A DNA stretch of 64,000 bases from Candidatus Defluviilinea proxima (GTDB lineage Bacteria; Chloroflexota; Anaerolineae; Anaerolineales; Villigracilaceae): assembly GCA_016721115.1 (NCBI GenBank), contig JADKIW010000001.1:3425501-3489500 (forward strand), in the 5' to 3' direction. The position numbers and the translations under genes were made by a program. The notes below the pieces were generated by a model that worked only from the letters and a program-made list of their open reading frames with translations, had not been told where the DNA came from and did no database searches. This document shows, one piece after another, positions 24,189 to 32,453 of this stretch. The first letter of the stretch is position 1. Every line of letters begins with the position of its first letter.

Positions 24189-25160
24189 ATGTCCAAACCT
24201 GAAGTGAGATTACGTGTCTGTATTCTGATGGACGATGGATATGAAACCTTTGACCCTGGCTATTACATGAATGGCTGCACATGGACGGTCGTCGTTATGA
24301 CGTCGCCTGTGATGGAACGTCTACGTTCTTTAAAGGAGCAGAACGATTTTGATGTGTATTTGAATCTGTGCGAAGGTGAAGAGCCTCCCGATTACTCTGG
24401 GTTGGATGTTGTGAAAGCTCTTGAAAAGTTAAATCTTCCCTTCACAGGGTCTGACAGTAAGTTCTATGATCCTACGCGTGAGACGATGCAGGCCATTGCG
24501 AAAAAGAATCAGATTGGATTCGTTCAAGGGGTCAACGTACCAGATGTCGCTGAGGTGGAAGCGCTGACGGATGGTTTGCAATATCCGCTCATGGTGAAGC
24601 ATCCCAACAGTTACGGGAGCACAGGCATGACTCGGAAGTCCCGCGTGGAAAATGTGCAGGAATTGAAGCAACAGGTCAGGCGTATTTGTAATCGTTTTGG
24701 AAGTGCGCGCGTAGAAGAGTTCGTTGATGGGCGAGAGTTTACAGTGTTTGTTGTTGATAACCCCGATGACCTTGCCAGTCCGTTTGTGTATCCGCCTGCT
24801 GAATTGACAATTCCTGATGGTGAAAGCTTTTTGCATTCGCAGGTAAAGTGGAAGGAATATGTTTATTTGAAGAAAGTGAAGGATGCGGCGTTGGCAGATC
24901 GATTGAAAGATATGTCGCGCAGGTTGTATGTTGCGATGAATGGAATTGGGTACGCGCGTTGCGACATCCGTATGAACAAGGCAGGTGAATTGTTCATGAT
25001 CGAGATCAACCCCAATAATGGAATCTTGTACAAGCCCGAAGACCTTGGCCCGGCCGATATCATGATGGAATATGACCCGGAAGGTCACGAAGGTTTTTTA
25101 GATCGGATCTTTCGTTCGGCCATAATTCGTCAGCGGGAAAGAACCCGTTCGGAAAAATAA
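24189..25160 (+). CDS. ATP-grasp enzyme, D-Ala-D-Ala ligase-like, copy 1
   Basis: About 323 residues. ATP-grasp landmarks: MVKHPNSYGSTGM (ATP lysine and glycine loop), VEEFVDGREFTVFVVD (adenine-side strand), RCDIRMN and MIEINPNNG (Mg-binding Glu/Asn). The N-terminal region with FDVYLNLCEGEE and LPFTGSDS matches the D-Ala-D-Ala ligase superfamily. It should join a carboxylate to an amine; the substrate is unknown. The start at 24189 is chosen by alignment with the downstream paralogue; upstream in-frame ATGs exist and no ribosome site is close. It is followed 18 bases later by its paralogue. Confidence 0.8.
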   Translation: MSKPEVRLRVCILMDDGYETFDPGYYMNGCTWTVVVMTSPVMERLRSLKEQNDFDVYLNLCEGEEPPDYSGLDVVKALEKLNLPFTGSDSKFYDPTRETMQAIAKKNQIGFVQGVNVPDVAEVEALTDGLQYPLMVKHPNSYGSTGMTRKSRVENVQELKQQVRRICNRFGSARVEEFVDGREFTVFVVDNPDDLASPFVYPPAELTIPDGESFLHSQVKWKEYVYLKKVKDAALADRLKDMSRRLYVAMNGIGYARCDIRMNKAGELFMIEINPNNGILYKPEDLGPADIMMEYDPEGHEGFLDRIFRSAIIRQRERTRSEK

Positions 25161-25178
25161 TTTACCTCGGAGGCAGAG

Positions 25179-26156
25179 ATGCGTGTTTGTGTTTTGTCTG
25201 ATGAAGAAATACAGGATTTTGATGTATCGCCTTACCTGAAAGATTTTGACTATGAGTTCGTCACTGTGCGGGCTCCGGTAATGGATGTGTTGAAGTCGTT
25301 GAAAGAGCGAAACGAATTTGATGTGTATCTTAATGTCTGTGAAGGGTATGAAATGGACGATGAAGATGCAGACGATCAAAATGCGTATGAAGGCATCGAA
25401 GTCGTCAAAGGTCTTGAAGAATTGAATTTGCCGTTCACGGGTGCAGATTCAAAGTTATTTGACCCCACACGTGAAGAGATGCAAGCCGCCGCTGATGCGA
25501 ATGGGGTTGGGTTTGCGAAGGGCTATCGAGTCCGTTCAGTGGAAGAAGCAGAGCAATTGGTGAAGACTCTGCGCTACCCGATCATGGTCAAACACCCACA
25601 GAGCTATGGAAGCACTGGGATGATAAAGGAGTCTCGTTGTAATTCGCTGGCTGAAGTGCTTATGCAAGTGGAGCGCATTTGCAAGACATATGGCGCCGCC
25701 CGCATGGAAGAATTCATTGTTGGCAAAGAGTACAACGTCCTAGTCGTGGACAACCCCGACGATTTTTCGAGTCCAGTTGCGTACCCGCCGACAGAGTTGA
25801 GCTTTCCTCCAGGCGAGGAATTTTGGCATACAGTTGTTAAATGGGATGCTTCTTTGCCGTTTAGCTTCAAGCGAGTTACAGATGAAGAGTTGATACCCAG
25901 ATTGCAGGATATTGCCATCCGCATGTTCAAGGCAATGGGCATCGTTGGGTATGGTCGTTGTGATGTGCGTATGAATGAACAAGGCGAATTGTTCATTTTG
26001 GAGATCAACTCAAACCCTGCCATTATGCTCAAGCCTGAAGAATATGGCCCTGCTGATTATATGATTCTCTATGACAAGGATGGTTACAAGGGATTCTTCG
26101 ACCGCATCTTTCGTTCTGCATTGATCAGGCAAAAGATGCGTGCCAAGGCGGCTTAA
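25179..26156 (+). CDS. ATP-grasp enzyme, D-Ala-D-Ala ligase-like, copy 2
   Basis: A 325-residue paralogue of the gene just upstream; by eye roughly half the residues are identical, and the copies differ mainly by an acidic insert (MDDEDADDQNAYEG, about 50-63) and the N-terminus. Conserved ATP-grasp residues are kept (MVKHPQSYGSTGM, RCDVRMN, ILEINSNPA). EINSNPA against EINPNNG in copy 1 suggests different substrate or metal geometry. A TCGGAGG ribosome site fixes the ATG at 25179. Tandem, same-strand and closely spaced, the two probably act in consecutive or alternative ligations. Confidence 0.83.
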   Translation: MRVCVLSDEEIQDFDVSPYLKDFDYEFVTVRAPVMDVLKSLKERNEFDVYLNVCEGYEMDDEDADDQNAYEGIEVVKGLEELNLPFTGADSKLFDPTREEMQAAADANGVGFAKGYRVRSVEEAEQLVKTLRYPIMVKHPQSYGSTGMIKESRCNSLAEVLMQVERICKTYGAARMEEFIVGKEYNVLVVDNPDDFSSPVAYPPTELSFPPGEEFWHTVVKWDASLPFSFKRVTDEELIPRLQDIAIRMFKAMGIVGYGRCDVRMNEQGELFILEINSNPAIMLKPEEYGPADYMILYDKDGYKGFFDRIFRSALIRQKMRAKAA

Positions 26157-26208
26157 TTTCCACGAACCGTTTCTTTAGAATGTCTGTGCAAGACTTGCGT
26201 TGAACACA

Positions 26209-26604
26209 TTATCTCCTTGTTGAGAGAAACTCCAGCACAGTTTTTGCATCTTCACCGCCTGCTTCTGCGTGTGTGATCAATGGGATACCATGTGGCCCCG
26301 GTGTTTTTATTGCATCGGGGTATGCTTCAAGCACAGCTTTGACGATTTCTAGGTTCCCTAGCATGGCAGCTGCAAAGACATCGAGCCGTGCACCGTGTTC
26401 AAGCAGGAAGTTGGCGATGTCTTTTCTGCCCATGTGTGAGGCAGCGCCGAGCGCAGTTTCAAAATCTCCGCCACCCCAATCCCATGTGGCGTTGACTAAC
26501 CCGGGTTCCTGCGCAATCAATTCCTTGACGCGATCAAGGTTTCCATGCGCATTGCCGACAAATTCCTGAACGAGAGTTGCATCTAAAGCGGGTTTTGTAT
26601 CCAT
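26209..26604 (-). CDS. Ankyrin-repeat protein
   Basis: A 131-residue protein of about three to four ankyrin repeats. The repeat signature is visible in ALGAASHMGRKDIANFLLEHGARL and FAAAMLGNLEIVKAVLEAYPDAI, with GNLDRVKELIAQEPGLVN before them. It would bind another protein; no enzymatic domain and no signal peptide. A GGAG site precedes the ATG. Neighbours give no hint of the partner. Confidence 0.85.
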   Translation of the reverse strand: MDTKPALDATLVQEFVGNAHGNLDRVKELIAQEPGLVNATWDWGGGDFETALGAASHMGRKDIANFLLEHGARLDVFAAAMLGNLEIVKAVLEAYPDAIKTPGPHGIPLITHAEAGGEDAKTVLEFLSTRR

Positions 26605-26631
26605 ATCTTCTCCTGTACCTATAAACGTGTT

Positions 26632-26799
26632 TTATCTTTTCCTGGGCCGCATCCAACGTCCACCCAGCAGAAGCGAGAGGACAACAAATGCAACCGCCGC
26701 CCACGAAAAAGCCGTGTTGTTTGTGCTAATACCAACGACAAGAAACACAATCCCGAGAATGAGAAATACCCCTGATGCCTTCCTTATATTTTGCTTCAT
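26632..26799 (-). CDS. Small membrane protein, 55 residues
   Basis: Two hydrophobic helices (about 10-27 and 32-47) and a basic tail (RWMRPRKR), so N- and C-termini are probably cytosolic. The ATG at 26799 is chosen over 26853 because AAAGGG lies 9 bases upstream. It follows 4 bases after the DUF402 gene stop and is probably cotranscribed with it. No family recognised. Confidence 0.55.
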   Translation of the reverse strand: MKQNIRKASGVFLILGIVFLVVGISTNNTAFSWAAVAFVVLSLLLGGRWMRPRKR

Positions 26800-26803
26800 G
26801 TAA

Positions 26804-27331
26804 TTATCCCTTTCGAATATAGTGTTGAGGGTAAATGCCTTGCTTTGCTTCATCCTTTAATCGTTCAAAAGCCATCAGAGCAAATTCCTGTTGTTCTTTT
26901 GTGATGAGACCTTTCGTGATCGCGTCTTGAAATTCATCGAAATCCAATTCGAGCAGTGTACCATCAGGTTTGAACCAGATATCAAGGAACAGGTCGACAA
27001 TCTCATATCCATCATCCACTTTGCGGAGGGGCATGGCCATATCTGAATAATATCCAATCGCTTCGCCAGCGGGATCGCCGAATACCAGCAGGTTGAAATA
27101 CTCACTGTAGGAATAATATTTTGCCACAGAGTGAACTATGTCGCTCGCTTTGATAAACCCTTGAGAGAAAAGCCGCTCGCTCATGGATTTGGAATCGGTC
27201 TCGGAAAGAATCGTCAATGTCGTAAGACCATATTGATCGTCTGAGACAAACCTTTCTGTGAAGATTTGAGTTTTCTTCCCTGGGCGGATGTGGTGAATGG
27301 TAACGGTCTTCATATGGTTTTGATTGTACAT
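26804..27331 (-). CDS. DUF402 family protein
   Basis: A 175-residue protein of the DUF402/FomD-like family, seen in the central YYSDMAMPLRK, VDLFLDIWFKPDGTLLELDFDEFQDA and ALMAFERL segments with the acidic Asp/Glu set that binds metal in FomD-type nucleotide phosphohydrolases. It probably hydrolyses a nucleoside diphosphate or related compound, unproven here. The first ATG (27331) has GGAAAG upstream; a second ATG at 27313 has TACAAT 9 bases upstream instead and may be used in a leaderless transcript. Confidence 0.8.
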   Translation of the reverse strand: MYNQNHMKTVTIHHIRPGKKTQIFTERFVSDDQYGLTTLTILSETDSKSMSERLFSQGFIKASDIVHSVAKYYSYSEYFNLLVFGDPAGEAIGYYSDMAMPLRKVDDGYEIVDLFLDIWFKPDGTLLELDFDEFQDAITKGLITKEQQEFALMAFERLKDEAKQGIYPQHYIRKG

Positions 27332-27354
27332 GAATTCTTTCCATCATGTACAAT
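27323..27354. promoter_or_regulatory. Perfect inverted repeat between divergent genes
   Basis: ATTGTACATGA (27323-27333) and its exact reverse complement (27344-27354) with a 10-base centre fill the small gap between the DUF402 gene and the spermidine-synthase-like gene. Each arm ends in TACAAT read outward, a plausible -10 box for either direction. It could be a divergent operator, or a hairpin in the DUF402 mRNA. Confidence 0.55.
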
Positions 27355-27374
27355 GATGCGCAAGGAACCTCATC

Positions 27375-29435
27375 ATGATCATCTTTGCCGTCAGCATTTT
27401 TCTTTCTGCTTTTCTTCTTTTCCAGATCCAGCCGATGATCGGCAAATTCATATTGCCATGGTTCGGCGGTACACCTGCAGTCTGGTCAACGGTCATGTTG
27501 TTTTTTCAAGTCCTGCTCATGGGCGGGTATGCATATGCCTATTGGCTCATGGGGCGCGCAAAAAAACAAACGGTCATTCATGTTTCACTGATCGCGCTGG
27601 CAACCATTCTTGTGGTCTTTCTTTCGTTTGTTTGGAAATCACCCATCACGCCCGATGCCAGTTGGAAGCCGCAGAATGTGGATACGCCGATCCTGGATAT
27701 TTTCAAATTACTGATTGTCTCGGTAGGCCTACCCTACTTCCTCCTCGCATCAAACAGCCCGCTCATGCAGGCATGGTTCAGCCGTGTTTTCCCCGAACAG
27801 TCTTACGCAAAACTGTACTCCTTATCCAACGTTGGGTCGCTCCTCGGCTTGCTTGCCTATCCTATTTTGGTTGAGCCAAATTTATCCTTGCAATATCAGG
27901 GATGGATGTGGTCGATCGGTTTCGTGTTGTTTGGATTTTTCGCAGGCTGGATCGCGATCCAAAACGAACGCGCTTCGCCTCTCTCCCCAACGACAACTGC
28001 TTCCGTCCGAACAAGCGAGCGCCCATCTCTATCTTTATTCTCCCTATGGATCGCGTTGAGCGCGACCGCATCTTTATTCTTGTTGTCAGTGACGAATCAA
28101 ATTTCACAAGAAGTTGCAGTCATTCCGTTCTTGTGGATTCTTCCGCTTGCGCTTTACCTTGTGTCCTTCATTCTGACATTCTCAGGCGAACGTGGCTATA
28201 ACCGCAAACTTTATTCTGCTCTCTTTATCGTCGCCACAGTAGCGACATTGTTTGTCCTGCTCAACTCAACTCGTTTACATGTCTATTGGCAGATACTCGC
28301 CTATTGCTTGTTGCTTTTTACTGCATGTATGCTTTGTCACGGCGAACTCTATCTCCTTCGCCCCGAAGCGGACCATCTCACCAGTTTCTATCTCATGGTT
28401 TCCATCGGTGGCGCGCTTGGCGGACTCTTCGTCAGCCTGGTTGCGCCTGTCATCTTCAATGGCTATTGGGAGTTCTTCGTCGGTTTGGCAATGACGATTG
28501 CGATAGTGTTGACGGTTCTGCGTGGCAACCGTGCAGTCAACGAACGTGCAAGATTTGTCTTCTTTGTATTCGGCTTGGTGACAGTTATGCTGGTTGTAGT
28601 GGGAACATACTTCTCAGGCTCGCTCTACTCCAAACGGAACTTCTACGGTGTGATCCGTGTGCGGCAAGACTTGGTTGGTAACCCGCATCGGCCAGCGTAT
28701 CTCATGGCGCACGGAATTACTGTCCACGGACTGGAATTCATTTCACCTGAAGAACGTGATCTGCCAACGACCTATTACGTCAAAGATGGGGGGGCGGGAC
28801 TCGCAATTCTGAATCATCCGCGTTACGGACAGGGACTGCGCGTGGGCATGTTGGGAGTCGGCGCAGGGACATTGGCGAGTTACGGCCAGCCGGGTGATGT
28901 CTATCGCTTGTATGAGATCAATCCTGTGGTAACAGACCTGGCGGAAGGAAGAGGCGGGTATTTTTCCTTCATCAAAGATAGCAAAGCCGATGTGACAATG
29001 GTCCTCGGCGATGCACGCATTTCTCTTGAGCGTGAGTTGGCTGAAAACGGCTCACAACAATTCGATGTTCTTGCGTTGGATACCTTCAGCAGTGACTCGA
29101 TCCCCGTCCACCTTGTCACAAAAGAAGCTTTTGCCCTATATCTCGAGCACCTCGCCCCCGATGGCATCATTGCCGCGCACATCACGAACTTGCACCTCGA
29201 TTTGCAACCCGTCTTCTGGCAACTGGCTCAACACTACGGTTTACATATGGTTCGAGTTAATTACGCAGGTGACTCAAACGGTGGCTATGCCTCTCATTGG
29301 ATTTTGCTCGCACGCGACCCTGCGCTGTTGAATGTCCCTGCCATTCAAGATCATGAGATTGACTTGAGCGGTTACTCGACCAATCTCAAGCTGTGGACAG
29401 ATGACTACAGCAATCTATTTCAAATTTTAAAATAA
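27375..29435 (+). CDS. Fused membrane/spermidine-synthase-like protein
   Basis: A 686-residue protein. Residues ~1-420 form about 11-12 membrane helices starting with the LLFQIQPMIGKFILPWFGGTPAVWS region typical of this fused family. Residues ~430-686 form a spermidine-synthase-like Rossmann domain with MLGVGAGTLASYG, YEINPVV, VLGDARISLE and ALDTFSSDSIPVHLVT. The family is often called fused MFS/spermidine synthase; the substrate (polyamine or other aminopropyl acceptor) is unproven and some members may only transport. ATG preceded by AAGGAACC. Ends in a bidirectional terminator. Confidence 0.85.
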   Translation: MIIFAVSIFLSAFLLFQIQPMIGKFILPWFGGTPAVWSTVMLFFQVLLMGGYAYAYWLMGRAKKQTVIHVSLIALATILVVFLSFVWKSPITPDASWKPQNVDTPILDIFKLLIVSVGLPYFLLASNSPLMQAWFSRVFPEQSYAKLYSLSNVGSLLGLLAYPILVEPNLSLQYQGWMWSIGFVLFGFFAGWIAIQNERASPLSPTTTASVRTSERPSLSLFSLWIALSATASLFLLSVTNQISQEVAVIPFLWILPLALYLVSFILTFSGERGYNRKLYSALFIVATVATLFVLLNSTRLHVYWQILAYCLLLFTACMLCHGELYLLRPEADHLTSFYLMVSIGGALGGLFVSLVAPVIFNGYWEFFVGLAMTIAIVLTVLRGNRAVNERARFVFFVFGLVTVMLVVVGTYFSGSLYSKRNFYGVIRVRQDLVGNPHRPAYLMAHGITVHGLEFISPEERDLPTTYYVKDGGAGLAILNHPRYGQGLRVGMLGVGAGTLASYGQPGDVYRLYEINPVVTDLAEGRGGYFSFIKDSKADVTMVLGDARISLERELAENGSQQFDVLALDTFSSDSIPVHLVTKEAFALYLEHLAPDGIIAAHITNLHLDLQPVFWQLAQHYGLHMVRVNYAGDSNGGYASHWILLARDPALLNVPAIQDHEIDLSGYSTNLKLWTDDYSNLFQILK

Positions 29436-29438
29436 AAA

Positions 29439-29464
29439 GTAACGCGGCATGCATGCCGCGTTAC
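29439..29464 (-). terminator. Bidirectional terminator, perfect 26-bp palindrome
   Basis: GTAACGCGGCATG (29439-29451) and its reverse complement (29452-29464) form a perfect palindrome. On the minus strand it is followed by a T-rich tract (ACTTTTTATTTT), and so it ends the DUF1330/DUF4013 unit; on the plus strand it follows the fused synthase gene. Confidence 0.82.
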
Positions 29465-29489
29465 AGATTTTGCTACTCAAGGTGAGGAA

Positions 29490-29777
29490 TTAAACCCCTT
29501 CAACTACAACCGCTTTGGAAACAGAGTACTTGTGTCTCATGGCTTTTGCTTCGCTGTACTCTGGAGAATTCAACCAAGCTTTTGCTCTCTCAGTACTTTC
29601 AAATTGCAAGACGACGATCCTGCCAGGTTCCCAATCACCTTCGAGAACTTCTGTCCCACCACCGCGGGCAATGTACTTCCCGCCATATAAAGCAACAGCG
29701 GGTGGGGCAAGCTTCTTGTACTCTTCGTAGCCTTCGGGATTGGTGATCTTAATATCAAGAATTACATAAGCTGTCAT
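29490..29777 (-). CDS. DUF1330 family protein
   Basis: A 95-residue ferredoxin-like alpha/beta barrel protein of the DUF1330 family: AYVILDIKITNPEGYEEYKKLAPPAV, GGKYIARGG, VVLQFES, AKAWLNSPEYSEAKAMR are all typical. These are dimeric and of unknown function (related to the EthD/monooxygenase-like fold). GGAGG precedes the ATG, which overlaps the upstream DUF4013 gene stop by 4 bases, so the two are translationally coupled. Confidence 0.88.
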   Translation of the reverse strand: MTAYVILDIKITNPEGYEEYKKLAPPAVALYGGKYIARGGGTEVLEGDWEPGRIVVLQFESTERAKAWLNSPEYSEAKAMRHKYSVSKAVVVEGV

Positions 29778-30532
29778 GATGTACCTCCTTCATTTACCAC
29801 GATGCCTTTGCTTGGATATATTTTTTCGAGCCCTTGTTTGTAGGCTTGGGCGAATGTTACGTACATGATAAGCGTATAGTACATGGATATCCCCGCCAAT
29901 AAGAACGGGACAAGACAGATCAACACGACTGTAACAAACAGAAATTGCATCGCAAACATTAGGACCATTGTGGCTCCATACACGATGGCATACGCTAAAA
30001 CAAAGCCTCCCCAATTTGCCTTGAAGATCGGCCACCATGCTGAGACTTTAAAGCCCGCAGTAAATTCATCTTTAGCCAGCATATGAATTTCGGAAACCGG
30101 GGCAATAATCCCAATGATAAGAGAGAGCGGGGTGATCAATATGAATACTAGGATGCTTATTAGTATAAAAATAAAGATGATGTTCTCGTTGCCTTTTCCA
30201 AGTGATGCAATAAAAGGGAGCGCAAACATCGAAATGAAAAACGGGAACATTAGAACAAAGATCGGCAATGCAAAGACTAACCTGATGCCCATCATGCGCA
30301 ACCCGTCTTTTAATAATGCATCCCAGTTGTCCCATTTTACGAGATGTGGTTTCTCACCGTTCAATATTTGACGGACGATGATCGCGTGATATCCAGTAAT
30401 GACCAGTATGGGAAGTATCGGAATAATAAAGCCTGCAAGGTAGATCAGGCTTCCGATAAGTAGATGTTTTCGCGCTTCACGATCTTGAAGCGGAAAAAGA
30501 AAAAGGTCGTTCAAACTAAAACCAAGCAACAT
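29774..30532 (-). CDS. DUF4013 family membrane protein
   Basis: A 252-residue protein with about six helices. The DUF4013 pattern is visible in ITGYHAIIVRQILNGEKPHLVKWDNWDALLKDGLRMMGIRL near the start, then long hydrophobic stretches (~95-140, ~150-215). Function unknown. GGAGGG before the ATG. Coupled to the DUF1330 gene by a 4-base overlap. Confidence 0.8.
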   Translation of the reverse strand: MLLGFSLNDLFLFPLQDREARKHLLIGSLIYLAGFIIPILPILVITGYHAIIVRQILNGEKPHLVKWDNWDALLKDGLRMMGIRLVFALPIFVLMFPFFISMFALPFIASLGKGNENIIFIFILISILVFILITPLSLIIGIIAPVSEIHMLAKDEFTAGFKVSAWWPIFKANWGGFVLAYAIVYGATMVLMFAMQFLFVTVVLICLVPFLLAGISMYYTLIMYVTFAQAYKQGLEKIYPSKGIVVNEGGTS

Positions 30533-30562
30533 AGTTTCCCTCCAGAGAAATTTTATGCGAGA

Positions 30563-31201
30563 CTATATCGCCACGCCCAACACAGCGACAAAGTGTGCGG
30601 CGGCCGCAAGCATAACGAAAATATGCCACACCTCATGAAAGCCGAATACACCGGGGACGAAGTTGAATATCTTTGTGGCGTATACGATCGCGCCGAGAGT
30701 GTAGATCACTCCACCTGCGATCAGCCAACCAAAGACCCACACAGGCAGAACTGCAAGCATCTGGCCAGCCGCTCCCACACACAACCATCCCATCGCAAGA
30801 TAGATTGCTGTGTTCAACCAGCGTGGCGCACGGATGTAGAACACCTTCACGATGATCCCGATCAACGCCAACGACCAGATGATGCTCAACATGCCCCACT
30901 TCCAAAAGCCTTCGAAGGCGTTCACACAGAATGGGGTGTAAGTGCCTGCGATGAGAAAATAGATCGCGGCGTGGTCTATTTTACGGAAAATTTCCAGTGC
31001 CTTGTCCTTCACGCGCACCATATGATAGGTAGCGCTGGCCGAGAACATGGCGATCAAGCTGATGCCATAGATCGTCAAGGAAATGATCTTGGCAGGTGTG
31101 CTCCAACCAACAATGAGCAATGCGATCAAGCCTGCTAATGCAAGCGCGGCGCCCACCCAATGGGTAAGGCTGTTTACGGGTTCACGAAGTTTTTTGAGCA
31201 T
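30563..31201 (-). CDS. Hemolysin III family membrane protein (PAQR fold)
   Basis: A 212-residue, seven-helix protein of the YqfA/hemolysin III group. Family landmarks are EPVNSLTHWVGAALALAGL, SATYHMV (His in the first conserved motif), KIDHAAIYFLIAGTYTPF and the final helix HEVWHIFVMLAAAAHFVAV. These hold the three His and one Asp that bind zinc in the PAQR fold. The enzymatic role in bacteria is not established, and haemolysis is not a safe assumption. It starts 3 bases after the methyltransferase stop. Confidence 0.88.
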   Translation of the reverse strand: MLKKLREPVNSLTHWVGAALALAGLIALLIVGWSTPAKIISLTIYGISLIAMFSASATYHMVRVKDKALEIFRKIDHAAIYFLIAGTYTPFCVNAFEGFWKWGMLSIIWSLALIGIIVKVFYIRAPRWLNTAIYLAMGWLCVGAAGQMLAVLPVWVFGWLIAGGVIYTLGAIVYATKIFNFVPGVFGFHEVWHIFVMLAAAAHFVAVLGVAI

Positions 31202-31204
31202 GAT

Positions 31205-31891
31205 TTAAATCTCTTTCTTTGTAGCGAGAATAATGATCACAGAGCCTGATGGCCTTTCGATCATTTGTGTTTCAATATCAAGGTCAGATTCAATGAACGG
31301 TTCTTCCAAGCTTTCGCGAATGACTTCCTCCGCTTCGGATGATGCCTGCCCTGTGACTTTGAACAGCCACGATAAAAATGGATTCTTGGGCATCGCGGCA
31401 AGCAGAACGATAAACCTGCCTCCGTCCGAAAGGCATCTCTTTACCTCTGACAATGTAAGCGGATCGGCGATGTATTCTGCAGGGAACGTTGCGATCACCG
31501 TGTCAAAGGACTTGTCACAAAAGGGGAGTTGTTGAGCAAGTCCACGGGTCAATTTTGTCTGCGCGTAGCCAGGCTGGTGGATGTGCGATATATGGGCTGA
31601 TGATTGAATGGAAGATGCAGAGTTGAGTCTCGTCAGGTTGCGTTTGGCGAGATGACCCATCGAGGCAGATTCGTCTATAGCAACAGAAACCAGCCCACGG
31701 TTAAGAAGGACACGTTGTAAATGTCCAGGGCCATGGCCGATTTCGAGAATTCGAGTCCCTTCGATGAAGGGGCGCACTTCCAATATCCAATTGTTCCAGT
31801 GACCAAATGAAACCACTGCCGCAACGAGATCGTAGGCGAATGCGAATTGGTGATAGAGGAAGTAAAAAAAGATGCGGAGGAATGTGCGCAC
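31205..31891 (-). CDS. Class I SAM-dependent methyltransferase (UbiE-like)
   Basis: About 229 residues. ILEIGHGPGHLQRVL is the SAM-binding motif I, IDESASM motif II, and SFDTVIATFPAEYI and VKRCLSDGGRFIVLL the following motifs. The N-terminal HQFAFAYDLVAAVVSFGHW segment resembles a group of membrane-associated UbiE-like enzymes. The start is uncertain: no ATG exists upstream, so GTG at 31891 is used; the longer TTG at 31912 lies inside the terminator of the gene before. Target unknown. Coupled with the hemolysin III-like gene (3-base gap). Confidence 0.78.
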   Translation of the reverse strand: MRTFLRIFFYFLYHQFAFAYDLVAAVVSFGHWNNWILEVRPFIEGTRILEIGHGPGHLQRVLLNRGLVSVAIDESASMGHLAKRNLTRLNSASSIQSSAHISHIHQPGYAQTKLTRGLAQQLPFCDKSFDTVIATFPAEYIADPLTLSEVKRCLSDGGRFIVLLAAMPKNPFLSWLFKVTGQASSEAEEVIRESLEEPFIESDLDIETQMIERPSGSVIIILATKKEI

Positions 31892-31902
31892 GGGGTGCAA
31901 GC

Positions 31903-31947
31903 AAAAAAACAAGGGTTTGATGGCGCTGGTGCGTCACCAAACCCTTG
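31903..31947 (-). terminator. Terminator of the YtxH gene
   Basis: A 10-bp stem (31938-31947 with 31910-31919, CAAGGGTTTG/CAAACCCTTG), an 18-base loop, and TTTTTTT on the minus strand at 31909-31903. It lies between the YtxH stop and the methyltransferase start. Confidence 0.82.
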
Positions 31948-31963
31948 CTGTATCCATTGCCGT

Positions 31964-32377
31964 TTAGGCGGCAGATGCTTCTTCGTCAGATTTCTTGGGT
32001 TTGCGAACGGCTTCTACTGCGCTCTTGCCGCGTTCACGCACTTCTTCTACTACAGCCTGGCCGCGTTCGCGTGCCGTATTGTAAACTTCTGTGCCGCGTT
32101 CGCGGGCTGTGTTATAAACTTCAGTGCCACGTTCACGGATCTCTTTGGCAAGTTCGTCGGCACGGGCACGGGCATCGGCCGCAACTTGTTCAGCGCGGGC
32201 GAGTGCTTCCTCGGCAGAGACCTGAGCCTTATCGCGCAGTTCAATGGATTTATCCTTGATCAGGGCGCGGGTTTCTTCACCAGATTGAGGGGCGAAAAGC
32301 AAAGCAACTACTGCGCCGCTCAGGCCGCCAACGATGAAGCCTACGAGAAATGCTCCAAATTCATCACGATCAGACAT
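31964..32377 (-). CDS. YtxH domain protein with coiled-coil repeats
   Basis: A 137-residue protein. The N-terminal helix (8-30, FLVGFIVGGLSGAVVALLFAPQSG) is the YtxH signature, probably a membrane anchor. The rest is a long charged helix with heptad-like repeats; RERGTEVYNTA occurs twice in tandem and RERG-containing units four times, with matching DNA repeats at about 32030-32140. YtxH proteins are linked to general stress. GGAGG precedes the ATG; a terminator follows. Confidence 0.82.
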   Translation of the reverse strand: MSDRDEFGAFLVGFIVGGLSGAVVALLFAPQSGEETRALIKDKSIELRDKAQVSAEEALARAEQVAADARARADELAKEIRERGTEVYNTARERGTEVYNTARERGQAVVEEVRERGKSAVEAVRKPKKSDEEASAA

Positions 32378-32418
32378 GGTAACCTCCTGTGGTTATTATT
32401 TCTTTGGTTGTTTGTAAG

Positions 32419-32453
32419 ACCTCAAGGTATTAAAAACCTCAAGGGTATTAAAC
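32419..32453. repeat. Tandem 17/18-bp direct repeat
   Basis: ACCTCAAGGTATTAAAA is followed at once by ACCTCAAGGGTATTAAAC, ending at the stop of the 154-residue gene, in the 75-base gap before the YtxH gene. No function is evident. Confidence 0.6.

Noticed and set aside
24429..25088. Minus-strand open frame (219 codons) opposite ATP-grasp copy 1
   Set aside because: The ATP-grasp motifs and the paralogue downstream support the plus strand only.
30464..31138. Plus-strand open frame opposite the hemolysin III-like gene
   Set aside because: His/Asp/Cys-rich shadow composition and no start signal; the minus strand encodes a clear seven-helix protein.
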